A stretch of DNA of 41,056 bases from Verrucomicrobiota bacterium (GCA_021208135.1 JAJOKB010000020.1:1-41056), one strand, 5' to 3'. Shown: positions 10,075 through 19,838, counted from the stretch's first letter. Notes: generated from the letters alone by a model not told the origin. A program made the numbers and translations.

Positions 10075-11327
10075 TTATTCGGATTTGTTGAAATTGACGT
10101 AACCATCGGTTAAAATCGGAAGCTAACAGACGGAAAAATCCGGGGCCACCGGTACCTAAAATCAAGTAAGATCCTGAATCGCGGTCGACTGACTATTTCT
10201 TTCCATCTGGGCTTGAGGTGACTCAGGGCAAACCGTCGGCAAAAACAGCAACTGACACGTCATCCTCCCGGCTATCCTGATAAAATAGTTTAACCGCTGG
10301 CACGACCACTTCGGCACCTGAATAGCCCACGGCGTCCAACAAACGCCCCCAATTTGGATCATTGCCAAACCAGGAAGACTTCACCAGCAGCGAATTGCCG
10401 ATAGCGCGCGCAGCCTTTTCGGCCTCGGTTCTGGAGCGTGCTCCACTCACTCTTATATCAACAACTTTGGTGATTTTTTCCCCATCACCTACAATCTGTT
10501 CGGCCAAGATACCGCAAACAAAGCGCAATGCTGCGGAAAAAACTTTTAAGGCATCTGCCTGTGGAGCTGTACCCAGGTCAATTCCGGATGCTCCATTAGC
10601 CAACAATAAAACGGTATCGTTGGTACTCATGTCTCCATCAACGGTTATCGCGTTAAAGGAATCATCGACGGCATCCCTCAACAACGCAGCCAAAATGGGT
10701 TGAGCGAGAGCGGCATCGGTGGCAAGAAAAGCAAGCATAGTTGCCATACCGGGCTGAATCATACCCGCACCCTTGGCTATGCCGGACAAAGTTATGGTGC
10801 CTTCTCAGTGGGAACCTGACAGTAACAACCTTTCGCTTGGTATCAGAGGTCAAGATGGCATCAGCGCCGCGCAAACCTTCATGGGTCCCACCAAGTCGTG
10901 AAATAGCTTCTGACAAGCCACTGCATATCTTTTGCATCGGCAAAAATTCGCCAATTCGACCGGTCGAGGCTACCATGAACGAGCCAGCGGGAGCGTGGCA
11001 AGCGGACTCGGCCATTCTCTGCATATGCAGCGCATCCTGATAGCCGCGGGCACCGGTGCAGGCATTGGCATTGCCACTGTTGGCAATAAATCCGTGGCAA
11101 GCGGTTTCTTTGGCCAAGACCTCCTGACAAACCACGACGGGGGCAGCTTTGAAACTGTTCCTGGTAAAAGTGCCAGCTACCGTACAGGGAGACTGGCTAT
11201 AAACTACGGTCAGATCGAGCCTGTCATTACCTTTATTGCGAATATCGCAGGAGGCAGCGCCGACTGCGAATCCCGGAACATCGCTCAGTCCGGTCGGATC
11301 ATGGGATATGGTGAAGGGATACTGCAT
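10075..11327 (-). CDS. argJ: Bifunctional glutamate N-acetyltransferase/amino-acid N-acetyltransferase, multiple frameshifts
   Basis: Recycles acetyl between acetylornithine and glutamate; self-cleaves before a Thr. The N-terminal half runs from ATG 11327 ([48 protein letters not shown]). A shift near 10800 leads to the beta-chain start, with the cleavage motif GMATMLAF and later [12 protein letters not shown]. Past the apparent stop at 10223 the frame can be restored with further single-base corrections to [18 protein letters not shown] and [15 protein letters not shown], ending at a TAA at 10075-10077, the expected ArgJ C-terminus. Four or more extra bases cluster in T and C runs at 10085-10145. 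Neighbouring arg genes are intact, so I read these as sequencing errors. Confidence 0.92.
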
Positions 11328-11333
11328 GGGAGC

Positions 11334-12353
11334 TTAAAGTAAACCAGCAGTCTCAGAAAATCCGAGCCAAAGATTCATTATTTGTACAGCTTGGCCACTG
11401 GCGCCTTTAACCAGATTGTCAATAACGCTGGTAACGATTAAATTGCCAGTGCGTTCATCCAGTTGCGCGGACATATCAACCCGATTACTGTTCACCACGT
11501 GGCGGGTCTCCGGGCACTTACCTGGAGAGGCTATGTGAACAAACGGTCGGCTGGCGTATTGATCATTCCAGGCAGCATAGACCGCATCCAAAGAAGCCGT
11601 TGACCGAGCAACGATCGTCGTCGCAATACCTCTGGAAACTGGAATCAGATGAGGGGTAAACTGAATCACTACCGCTCGTTGTGCCGGGAAACTCAGTTGT
11701 TCTTCGATTTCTGAAAGGTGGCGGTGGCGCGGAATGCCATAAGCAACCACGCTGGATTCACGCTCACAAAAGCTGTAATATTCATCGGCCTTTTTACCCG
11801 CACCCGAAATACCTGAGAGTGAATTCACAACAATGCCATCAAAAGCTATACAGCGTTGTGCCAATAAAGGTAACAAGGGAATCAAAATGCTGGTGGGATA
11901 ACAACCCGGACAGGCTATGAGGCTGGCACTTTCCCATCCAGGAGCAGTCCACTCGGGCAAAACATAAGGCGAAGCGTGCAAAAGTTCTGGCTGGGGATGA
12001 GCCTTGCCGTAGTAGGACTGGTAAGTTTCCGCACTGGAAAGGCGAAAATCGGCGCTCAGATCAATGACTTTCTTGCCGGCGGCTACCAGTGGTAGCGCGT
12101 ATTCAGCAGCAACACCATGAGGCAAAGCCAAAAAGAATAGATCAATATCAGCAGCAGCCAGCTCCTCCGGCTGAGATGCACTGAAACATAGATTTCCAGT
12201 CAAACCGCGCATGGCTGGCAACACACTGTCAACCCTCTGCCCTGCCCACTGACGCGAGGTTACACAAGCCAGCTCTACTTCAGGATGGCGGCTGAGCAGG
12301 CGTATCAATGTTTCTCCTGAATATCCCGAAGCACCTATAATTCCTACCTTCAT
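11334..12353 (-). CDS. argC: N-acetyl-gamma-glutamyl-phosphate reductase
   Basis: NADPH-dependent reductase of arginine synthesis, 339 aa, intact. N-terminal Rossmann motif VGIIGASGYSGETLIRLLSR, FLALPHGVAAEY, VIDLSADFRL, active-site Cys in LIACPGCYPTSILIPL, GISGAGKK, FTPHLIPVSRGIATTI. The stop is 6 nt upstream of argJ. First gene of the arg run; it is separated from rpsI by a terminator. Confidence 0.97.
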   Translation of the reverse strand: MKVGIIGASGYSGETLIRLLSRHPEVELACVTSRQWAGQRVDSVLPAMRGLTGNLCFSASQPEELAAADIDLFFLALPHGVAAEYALPLVAAGKKVIDLSADFRLSSAETYQSYYGKAHPQPELLHASPYVLPEWTAPGWESASLIACPGCYPTSILIPLLPLLAQRCIAFDGIVVNSLSGISGAGKKADEYYSFCERESSVVAYGIPRHRHLSEIEEQLSFPAQRAVVIQFTPHLIPVSRGIATTIVARSTASLDAVYAAWNDQYASRPFVHIASPGKCPETRHVVNSNRVDMSAQLDERTGNLIVTSVIDNLVKGASGQAVQIMNLWLGFSETAGLL

Positions 12354-12379
12354 GACGGCAATTGATTATCGAATGGATT

Positions 12380-12422
12380 AAAAAAAAGAAACCCTCCGCT
12401 GGCATACCATACCAGGGGAGGG
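12380..12422 (-). terminator. Rho-independent terminator after rpsI
   Basis: On the minus strand CCCTCCCCTGG and CCAGCGGAGGG pair (one C-C mismatch) around a TATGGTATG loop and are followed by TTTCTTTTTTTT. It lies between the rpsI stop and the argC start, so it should end most rplM-rpsI transcripts. The arg genes would then depend on read-through or a promoter I could not identify in the 26 bp that remain before argC. Confidence 0.9.
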
Positions 12423-12457
12423 TGCAAAAACAAAAGCGGGATTCCCTGGAGCGGAAA

Positions 12458-12856
12458 TTAGCGCTTGGAGAACTGGAAACGCTTGCGGGCGCCCGGCTGA
12501 CCAGCTTTCTTACGTTCGCGACGGCGTGGATCACGACGCAACAAACCAGCCTTTTTCAAAACTGTACGCAGTTCAGGATCAAACTTCTCCAAAGAACGGG
12601 AAAGACCGTGGGAAATGGCCGTTGCCTGACCGATAGGACCACCGCCCTCGACCAGAGCAACGATGTCGAATTGGCCCTTCTTTTCGACCGTGGTGAGCGG
12701 GTTTTCTACGATCCGCACCAAGTTTTCATCATAGCAATACTCATCATGAGGTTTGCCATTGATGATGAAGACACCGGTACCGGGAGTGATGCGCACGCGA
12801 GCCGTGGAAGTTTTGCGGCGTCCGGTGCTGACGAGGACATTGGATGTATCGCTCAT
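12458..12856 (-). CDS. rpsI: Small ribosomal subunit protein uS9
   Basis: 132 aa, intact and normal in length. S9 signatures: STGRRKTSTARVRI near the start, VEGGGPIGQATAISHGLSRS, KKAGLLRRDPRRRERKKAGQ and the universal C-terminal QFSKR, whose last Arg contacts P-site tRNA. Directly downstream of rplM, the conserved bacterial pair. Confidence 0.98.
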   Translation of the reverse strand: MSDTSNVLVSTGRRKTSTARVRITPGTGVFIINGKPHDEYCYDENLVRIVENPLTTVEKKGQFDIVALVEGGGPIGQATAISHGLSRSLEKFDPELRTVLKKAGLLRRDPRRRERKKAGQPGARKRFQFSKR

Positions 12857-12871
12857 AATGCGGTAAAATAA

Positions 12872-13302
12872 TTATTTGCCAAAAGGAATGGGATTCTGGG
12901 CGGCGTGTGGATGCTCAGGACCGGCATAAACACGTAACTTGCTGAGTTGGGCAACGCCCAAGCGATTCTTGGGAAGCATACCTTTAACAGCATGGGTGAT
13001 GATAAACTCTGGCTTGCGAGCACGCATGGCTCTCAAAGGAATGATTTTCTCATTGCCCACGTAGCCGGTGAAGAACATGTATTTCTTTTGATCTTCTTTC
13101 TTACCGGTGACAGCGATTTTGTCAGCGTTCACGACGACGACAAAGTCACCTGTGTCAGTATGGGGGGGTGTAGGTAGGGCGATGGCGACCGCGCAAAAAT
13201 GTTGGCGATTTCGACAGCAAGCCGTCCGAGCACCTTGTTAGAGGCGTCGACCACGTACCAGTTTGGAGTCACTTCTCCCTTTTTGGCCAAATAGCTTTTC
13301 AT
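12872..13302 (-). CDS. rplM: Large ribosomal subunit protein uL13, two indels
   Basis: ATG at 13302 opens [20 protein letters not shown] and [14 protein letters not shown], the L13 N-terminus. One extra T (A5 run at 13195-13199 on the plus strand) breaks the frame; the next stretch reads [10 protein letters not shown] in another frame. One extra C (G7 run at 13162-13168) shifts it again, after which [20 protein letters not shown] continues to the stop. With both bases removed the product is 142 aa, the standard length. An essential protein with two homopolymer insertions is the clearest sign that the deposited sequence carries indel errors. Confidence 0.95.
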
Positions 13303-13320
13303 AACTTGAAAAAGAGGAAG

Positions 13321-13348
13321 AAGCTACACTGCCTCCACCTGGTGTCAA
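13321..13348 (-). promoter_or_regulatory. Candidate sigma-70 promoter for rplM-rpsI
   Basis: On the minus strand a perfect -35 TTGACA (13343-13348) is followed after 16 bp by TAGCTT (13321-13326), about 19 bp before the rplM ATG. The -10 is weak, so this is tentative. Another TTGACA lies at 13388-13393. Confidence 0.45.
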
Positions 13349-13404
13349 TGGAATTGTCGGAAAATTTTGCGCATGAAAAATCCGCGCTGTCAAAAAAGCC
13401 ATCT

Positions 13405-14186
13405 TCAGCGTTGCTTGCGCGGCGAATGCCCAAAGCATTGGCGGTAAGCACGAGTCAGCGAGCTGGCATCTGCGTAACCAAACTCGGCTGCAGCCCCCTC
13501 AACTGTGGACTCGGGATTCTGCAGATAATCGTGAATACAGCGCATACGAATGTCCTGCAAAACGTTTTTCGGAGAAGCATTGGAGACGTTTATAAACAGT
13601 CTGCGCAAATGGACAGAAGATACCCCCATGACGCGGGCAATGTCGGCAACAGTAGGATTCAAATGCAAATTTTGCCGATACCAATACAAGACCCGCTCGA
13701 CCCTCTGTTGATCGCGTCCTGTGGAGAGTAATTTCGGCTGAAAGCCCAGCCGATCCAGCAGTAGCAATTCAAGTCCAATCAACAGTCGTTGAACTTTCAA
13801 ATGAGTTACCTCGGAAGGTTTGCGCCACTCATCAGCAAAATCGTGGTATTGTTGGCGTAACCAGCTAAGATCCCCCTCTGCCAAGGAAACGCACAATTGT
13901 CGCACAGTCCCCCGTGGATCCTGCGCACCAAAGCATCCGGCTGGGAAAAATGGAAAACCACAATTTCGGCAGTTTCCGAACCGCGACCGCACCACCCATG
14001 CTCCTGTTCAGGTGAAAACAACCATAGGCATCGACTTCTGAAATTGGGTTCCTGGTTCGGAATTGACGGTGCAATTGATCCTGACAGAACTGCCTGAAAT
14101 TCCCAATATTGTCTTTTGTAAGGTCGCACTGGCGCCGATCCATACTGCCGCATACCAGCATTCAAATAATAGAGTTCAGCACTCAT
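13405..14186 (-). CDS. AraC-family transcriptional regulator, one frameshift
   Basis: The N-terminus from ATG 14186 (MSAELYYLNAGMRQYG) is a cupin-like sensing domain with FSPEQEHGWCGRGSETAEIV. The C-terminal part in another frame is a full AraC double HTH: NPTVADIARVMGVSSVHLRR, LFINVSNASPKNVLQD, AAAEFGYADASSLTRAYRQC and FGHSP. The frames join somewhere in 13880-13935 with one net base change. About 260 aa restored. It is divergent from the oxidoreductase at 14260 and may control it. Confidence 0.88.
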
Positions 14187-14259
14187 AGGTTCGATTTAGT
14201 ATAGTTTATGATGCAAACGGGCATGGCAAACCGAATAGTTGCTAAGCTACAATAGTCGC

Positions 14260-15601
14260 ATGGAAAAAAAAACGTTTTGCAATTGTAGGAACTGGCGGAA
14301 GGTCCAATAACTTCACTAATCCCATTTTTCAGGATTTCTCTGAAGAGGCTGAGTTATTGGCCTTGTGCGACATAAGCGAAGTACGGATGCGTTTCCGCAT
14401 GAAAGAAATGTGCGAGACTTTCAAGTGCGCCGAACTGCCCATGTATAAACCGGAAGATTTTGAACGCATGATCACAAATCATCGCATTCAGGAAGTCATC
14501 GTTTGCAGCATGGACAGCACTCATGACGAGTATATTGTTCGCGCACTGCATGCAGGTTGTAATGTAACCACTGAAAAGCCCATGACCACAGATGCCGCAA
14601 AATGCCGCAGGATCATGGATGCAGTCAAGGCAACCGGCAAGCGAGTGCGGGTAGCTTTCAATTATCGCTGGAGTGCAGCCAATACCAAAGTCAAAGAAAT
14701 CATCCAATCCGGCGCTATTGGCCGCATTCGCCATGTATCGATGGAATATGCGCTGGATACGGCTCACGGAGCGGATTACTTCCGTCGCTGGCACAGCCAC
14801 AAAAGCATGTCTGGCGGCCTTTTGGTACACAAGTCCACACACCACTTCGATTTAATCAACTGGTGGACAGACAGCATCCCGGAACAGGTTTTTGCATACG
14901 GAGATTTGGTCTATTACGGCGAAGAAAACGCATTGCGTAGAGGCGATGATGCTTGGACAAAGTACCCTCGCTATACTGGCACAAACAGTTTGGGCGATCC
15001 TTTTCGCATGGACTTGACTGCACACGCTGGCACCAAGGGTCTCTACTTTGATGCAGAACAGGAAACAGGATACTTGCGCGACCAGAATGTTTTTCGCAAA
15101 GGCATAGACATTGAGGATTCAATGAGTGTAACCGTCAAATACCGCAATGGAATGATGCTTAGTTATTGCCTGAATGCCTACTCTCCCATCGAAGGTATGC
15201 GAGTGGTTTTCCACGGCGAAAGAGGCCGGATTGATTTCGCCCACTTTGGAGGATCCCATTTAATTCTTGGACAGTCGGATGCAGATTTGGCTAAAATGCA
15301 GGAGAGCAACAAAGGCTTTGAGGAATTAGTCGTGAGCCCACATTTCAAACCAAGACAGTATTTGGAAATACCACGTGCCAAAGGTGGTCACGGCGGGGGT
15401 GATCCCGAGTTGGCTAAACGCATTTTCATGCATACGCCTCCAGCAGATCCCTTTGGTCGTAATGCAGGGCATGAACAAGGTGCGGCCTCCATCATGGTCG
15501 GTATAGCGGCAAATATCTCGATCGCACAAAACAAACCGGTCAATATCAGTGAATTGGTGGCTATTAACCCAAGCGCCCAGACATTGCAAGAGTTGGTATA
15601 A
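14260..15601 (+). CDS. Gfo/Idh/MocA-family oxidoreductase, one indel at the 5' end
   Basis: NAD(P)-dependent sugar or cyclitol dehydrogenase family. The ATG at 14260 is followed by an A9 run (14264-14272); with eight A the frame reads MEKKRFAIVGTGGRSNNFTN, a proper Rossmann start, and continues into the long frame LALCDISEVRMRFRMKEMC. Other family features: VICSMDSTHD in the form VIVCSMDSTHDEYIV, the catalytic-region TEKPMTTD (the EKP motif), AFNYRWSA, GGLLVHKSTHHFDLINWW (His/Asp active-site segment). About 447 aa restored. The substrate is unknown. Confidence 0.9.
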
Positions 15602-15685
15602 ATGGTACCACAGGCACGGTTGGTGATTGGGGCCGCTTCTCGCGAACCATAGCCAACCTGCCTCAATCGTGAACAAGTCACAGAC

Positions 15686-16555
15686 TCAAAACCAAACAAA
15701 GCGATTGGCAACGGGCTCAGCCGGATGCTCACCGAAGGAGGCCGGATCAAATATTGCGCGCGGCAGGTTGAGCCATACAGCAGCGGCCCTAATCTCAAAC
15801 CGGGTGCGATCGCGCGTGTTATGGTCTGTCATATCAATCACCCTCACGATCCAAAGTTCCTCAACTTTGCGAAAATTCTGTATCGACCAGGAGCGCACCA
15901 ATCTTGCATCAGGATCCAATACCTCCACACCGAGCAAGGCATTGAATCCAGCATCGACAATGATTCTAACGCCCCCCACGTATCGCGCCAAGTCCCCGGC
16001 ACTTTCCGGTGGATATAACAGGAAAAAATGGGCAGGCCGACCCCGCACTCTCCTTGTACCCTCATAGACATGATCCTCCCAAAAAACAAAAGCCATTTGC
16101 AGATCAAAAGGAGTGACCGCAATCCCGGGTGCCAAAGGCTCCATCAGAGCTGAGGCATCCAAAGTAACGACAGTTCCTTCAGTATCGCCGGGAGCAAAGG
16201 CTTGAGGATTTCTTCCGCTGAGAAGGAGCCATTCGCGCTGGGACCCCGGCTCCATATCGGATCTGAGCCAGATGCGATGCATGAGTCCATCAACGGATTG
16301 CGCGGTCCACAATTGACCACCGAAAATAGAGGTTGGTCCCCTCCGTGGGGTGTGCCGTAGATCAAACATGAAACTGACATCACTGACCAGACCGCTACTG
16401 CGAAAGGCAGCCAGGACCTCGACCCCCTCGGCTGGGTTCAATTGATCAGGCGGCATCATATTAGGCGGCACCCTTCCACGCGGTTGCGCATTGAGAGCGC
16501 ATGCAAACGCCAGTAGGGCCATTAACCATAAGAAGTGAGTCTTTGGATCGTGCAT
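15686..16555 (-). CDS. Exported LolA-like (outer-membrane lipoprotein-sorting) protein
   Basis: About 289 aa. MHDPKTHFLWLMALLAFACA followed by LNAQ is a signal peptide, supporting ATG 16555 over the longer frame to 16597. The rest is beta-rich; the C-terminal region YGNF-type segment appears as WSIQNFRKVEELWIVRVIDM followed by RTRFEI, which resembles the LolA-like domain found in many periplasmic proteins of unknown cargo. Middle segments LRSDMEPGSQREWLLLSGRN and RPAHFFLLYPP fit that fold. The function beyond periplasmic lipid/lipoprotein handling cannot be said. Confidence 0.7.
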   Translation of the reverse strand: MHDPKTHFLWLMALLAFACALNAQPRGRVPPNMMPPDQLNPAEGVEVLAAFRSSGLVSDVSFMFDLRHTPRRGPTSIFGGQLWTAQSVDGLMHRIWLRSDMEPGSQREWLLLSGRNPQAFAPGDTEGTVVTLDASALMEPLAPGIAVTPFDLQMAFVFWEDHVYEGTRRVRGRPAHFFLLYPPESAGDLARYVGGVRIIVDAGFNALLGVEVLDPDARLVRSWSIQNFRKVEELWIVRVIDMTDHNTRDRTRFEIRAAAVWLNLPRAIFDPASFGEHPAEPVANRFVWF

Positions 16556-16626
16556 TTCTACTAGAATGAATCGCGCCCGCTTCTGTACAAGTTGCAAAAT
16601 GCCATTGGCTGTGTCTTCATTCAGCC

Positions 16627-17640
16627 GTGAAAGCCTTGGTATGTAAAAAATCAGCAGACGTATGCCACTTTGAAGCAGTGGATCTTCCCAAACCTACCCC
16701 TGGGGCACGGGATCTCCTGGTCAAGGTACATTACGCAGGCTTGAATCCGATAGATTATAAACTCAAACGGGCGGTATGGCACCATGGCGAAACGATGCGC
16801 TTGCCAGGCTTTGATGTAGCAGGCGAAGTTGCCGCCATCGGCTCAGCAGTTACTCGATTCAAAGCTGGAGATGCTGTTTACTACGCGGGGGCCTTTAACC
16901 GTCCTGGTGCCTATGCCGAATATCATTTAGTTGATGAAAATCTGGTCGCAAAAAAGCCCTCTAACTTAAGCTTCGCCGAGGCGGCAGCCCTGCCATTGAC
17001 ATTAATCACAGCATGGGAGGCATTGTTCGAGCGCCTACTGATTCCCGAGCCTGCCGCCACTGCCGGGACTATTTCTGGCAATCTATTGATAGTTGGCGCA
17101 GCCGGTGGGGTTGGATCCATATTGATTCAATTGGCAAAATTAACAGGCCTCAAGGTCATAGCGACAGCCTCAAGATCTGAGAGCATTGACTGGTGTCAAC
17201 AAATGGGCGCGGACCTTGTGCTGCCACATGGGGACGCCTTAATTGATGCTGCGCGCAGCGCAGGTTTCCGGTGGTTTGATTTTATCGTCAATTGTAATGA
17301 TACCTCAGACTACTGGAATATTCTGGCAGAATTGATCCAACCCATGGGACGAATTTGCCTGCTCGTCGATGCAAAGCAACCGCATGACTTGAATATCTAC
17401 AAGCGCAAGAGCGTGGGTATCGAGTGGGAGTTTATGGGAGCCAGGACCCTATGGCCGGAAGCAGATGCCTCCGTACATGGAAAAATCCTGAATAAGGCCA
17501 AAGCGTGGCTGGAAAGCGGACATTTGCGCCCCACCCTTTGCCGCGAGGCAGGGCTCGCATCACCCCAGCTGATCGAACTAGAGCATTTAAAACTGGAGCA
17601 GGGTTGCAACATAGGTAAAACCGTAATGCGCCTGATTTAA
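16627..17640 (+). CDS. Zinc-independent alcohol dehydrogenase/quinone oxidoreductase family protein (MDR)
   Basis: 337 aa medium-chain dehydrogenase/reductase. GroES-like N-terminal domain (VKVHYAGLNPIDYKLKRA, LPGFDVAGEVAAIGSAVTRF, GDAVYYAGAF) and Rossmann domain with LLIVGAAGGVGSILIQLAKL (NADPH loop). The zinc ligands of classical ADH are absent. GTG start at 16627. The stop is 2 nt before the GGCT gene, so the two are probably one operon. The substrate is unknown; quinones or enals are typical for the family. Confidence 0.87.
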   Translation: MKALVCKKSADVCHFEAVDLPKPTPGARDLLVKVHYAGLNPIDYKLKRAVWHHGETMRLPGFDVAGEVAAIGSAVTRFKAGDAVYYAGAFNRPGAYAEYHLVDENLVAKKPSNLSFAEAAALPLTLITAWEALFERLLIPEPAATAGTISGNLLIVGAAGGVGSILIQLAKLTGLKVIATASRSESIDWCQQMGADLVLPHGDALIDAARSAGFRWFDFIVNCNDTSDYWNILAELIQPMGRICLLVDAKQPHDLNIYKRKSVGIEWEFMGARTLWPEADASVHGKILNKAKAWLESGHLRPTLCREAGLASPQLIELEHLKLEQGCNIGKTVMRLI

Positions 17641-17642
17641 AC

Positions 17643-18050
17643 ATGAAGACTACCACCAACCTCTTTGCTTACGGAATACTGCAGGATCCGGCGGTTATGC
17701 AGTCTATCATCGGTAGGCACCCAGCGAACAAACCAGCCAGGTTACTTGACCACAGAAGATTTGCAGTGCGCAATGCCAATTACCCCGGGGTCGTTCAATG
17801 GCAAGGAATCGATACTCAAGGCACTCTCTTCTTTGACCTTTCAGAACAGGATCTAGTTGCGCTGGATGCCTTTGAAGGTGACATGTATGAACGCGTTCAA
17901 GCCCAGATAAATCTGCACCACAACCCTTCCGCGCCAGCTGTTGCAACAATCGCTTGGATCTACCGGGTAAGGCATGAGTTTAAAGGTAAACTGTCTGAAG
18001 ATCCGTGGGAATTTGCTGTGGACTGTAGACAAGGCAACACCATCACTGGA
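17643..18050 (+). CDS. Gamma-glutamylcyclotransferase-like (AIG2/GGACT) protein
   Basis: MKTTTNLFAYGILQDPAVMQ is the GGCT start with its YGxLQ glycine loop; GTLFFDLSEQDLVALDAFEG and DMYERV carry the expected acidic catalytic residue. The AIG2 domain covers about 130 residues. No stop separates it from the downstream acetyltransferase; the frame continues to a TAA at 18252-18254 created by a missing C. It may be a genuine fusion or a lost stop. The end given is the beginning of the next domain. Confidence 0.75.
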
Positions 18051-18528
18051 TTGGAAATTCTTATCAACCCCTACTCAAATCCGCAACATCTACGTGCTGT
18101 TATCGAAGTATTGGACAGTTATGCCTCCAGCCCAAGCGGAGGCGCTACTCCACTGTCAGCTGACAGCAAGCTTCGGTTGGCTGCGGAATTGCCCACCAAA
18201 CCATGGGTACATACCTTCCTTGCCTTACTGGATAATATCCCGTCGGGGTTCTAATAGCTCTGGAGGGTTACTCCACTTTTGCGGCCCGACCACTTTTAAA
18301 TCTTCACGATATTGCGGTATTACCATCTTTCAAGGCAGGGGTATTGGCACCTCTTTGATAAAGGCCGCTGAGAAGCACGCGCAAACCATGAATTGCTGCA
18401 AACTGACTTTGGAGGTGTTGAGCAATAACATCAAAGCAGCCAAACTGTATCATAAATTAGGATTCGCGCCATACCAACTTGACCCCGCCTTCGGTAAAGC
18501 TGAATTTTGGCAAAAACCAATGCTGTGA
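18051..18528 (+). CDS. GNAT-family N-acetyltransferase, two deletions
   Basis: From LEILINPYSNPQHLRAVIEV (a TTG at 18051 could start it) the protein runs to a premature stop at 18254. Restoring one C near 18240 gives IPVGVLIALEGYSTFAARPL and LNLHDIAVLP; restoring one T near 18329 gives the acetyl-CoA loop SFQGRGIGTSLIKAAEKHA, followed by LTLEVLSNNIKAAKLYHKLG and FAPYQLDPAFGKAEFW. This is a complete about 160-residue GNAT with motifs A and B. The acceptor is unknown. Confidence 0.82.
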
Positions 18529-18592
18529 AGACGCGCTTCCGCTCACACTTACATATATTGCTTCCCACGCGTTCATTTCAAAGCTGCCTCCT

Positions 18593-19287
18593 ATGTCTGA
18601 ACCAATAATTGCTGCCAACACACCTCAAAAACCCCGTGAGCTCAACGGCTGGCAAACTTGGGTCCTGAGCCCGCTCGCCTGGATGGTACGCGGCTTGGTA
18701 GCTTCGCTCAAATTTGATTTCGACGATGAATTAGTCGCCAAACTAAACGCTGAACAGGGTGCGGTTGTTTTCGCCCTGTGGCATAACCGATCATTTATCA
18801 GTCACCGATTGCACCGCATTGGCAGAGGCAAAAGTCGGCAATTATGGGGTATGGTCAGCGCTAGCAAGGATGGCGCCTGGTTGTCGGCTTTTTATCGCAA
18901 AATTGGAGTCAATTGTATCCGCGGCAGCAGCAGTAGAAGAAGTATGCAGGCTGCCAGGGAAATGGCGCGCAAAGCCCGTGAGGGGCATGATCTGGGCATC
19001 ACAGTGGATGTCCACGCGGACCCGTTTATCAAGCTCAATCAGGAGCTGCGTGGCTTATGTTGGCAAGCGGAGCCAAGCTATTTTTGGTGGTGCCGGAATT
19101 CACTGGATACTGGCGCATGAAAAGCTGGGACAAATATTACCTGCCGAAGCCCTTCTCGACAGTTAAGGTGCATGGTGAGTTTTGGCAACCAACAGGTACT
19201 GACATCGATCGCGAAACTCTGCGTCAGGAAATAGAAAAGCGGCTCCGCGCCCTAACAGTCGGCACGGACCGCGAACTGAACATTTGA
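18593..19287 (+). CDS. Lysophospholipid acyltransferase-like protein (DUF374), one frameshift
   Basis: MSEPIIAANTPQKPRELNGW leads into a DUF374 domain: FALWHNRSFISHRLHRIGRG (the HX4-type His), MVSASKDGAWLSAFYRKIGV, RGSSSRRSMQAAREMARKA and DLGITVDGPRGPVYQAQSG once a missing G near 19011 is restored. The tail AKLFLVVPEFTGYWRMKSWD and YLPKPFSTVKVHGEFW is standard. About 231 aa. Family members are membrane-associated acyltransferases of lipid metabolism; the exact acyl acceptor is not known. Confidence 0.85.
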
Positions 19288-19311
19288 TTACACCCTAAGG
19301 TGTCCGAACAA

Positions 19312-19838
19312 TCAGAAACTCGGCTCAACCGTCACGGAAGCGCCAACAGAGACCAGAATGTCTTCGCCGGAGGCCCAAATCTCATCATTGAGCAACAATT
19401 TGCATTCAAATGCTGCCTTGGCTGAGGTTGAACTCCATTCCCAAGTATCTGCGGAAACATTGCTCATGGCAATTCCGCTATCCCAGGACATGCCCGGCCC
19501 GGTTCCCCGGATAAAAACAGAATTGCCAAAACCTGCATCCACTTTAGCGATAACCTTGGTTACCACTGGTTTTGCGGCAACCTTCTTGACCGGAGTCGCC
19601 TTCTTGGCAGGGGCAGCTTTCTTAGCTGGAGCTTTCTTGACTGGCGCAACAGCCTTCTTGGCCGGCGCAGCAGCCTTCTTGGGCTGCGGGAGCCTTCACG
19701 GCAACTTTAACTGGAGCGACTGGAGCCGCCTTCTTGGCTGCAGGTGCTTTGCTGGCAACCGTTGCAGTCTTTACAGGTGTTTCCTTTTTTCGCAGCAGCC
19801 TTCTTGGCTGCGGTCTTCTTCTTTGGTGCGTTAGCCAT
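19312..19838 (-). CDS. Histone H1-like Lys/Ala/Pro-rich protein with C-terminal carbohydrate-binding-like domain, two indels
   Basis: ATG 19838 gives MANAPKKKTAAKKAA, then about 85 residues of AKKA/PAKKA/APVKK repeats (for example KKAVAPVKKAPAKKAAPAKK) once one base near 19791 and one extra C near 19690 are removed. The C-terminal about 80 residues, VTKVIAKVDAGFGNSVFIRG, TGPGMSWDSGIAMSNV, TWEWSSTSAKAAFECKLLLN and DEIWASGED, look like a starch/glycogen-binding beta-sandwich (CBM20/48-like). The basic tail suggests nucleic-acid binding as in bacterial H1-like proteins. Stand-alone, convergent with the DUF374 gene. Confidence 0.75.

Noticed and set aside
12872..13302. rplM and other split genes as pseudogenes or programmed frameshifts
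   Set aside because: No slippery-site architecture is common to them, rplM is essential, and the errors sit in simple homopolymers in both directions.
14354..14845. 163-codon minus-strand frame inside the oxidoreductase
   Set aside because: Antisense shadow; the plus-strand product has complete Gfo/Idh/MocA motifs.
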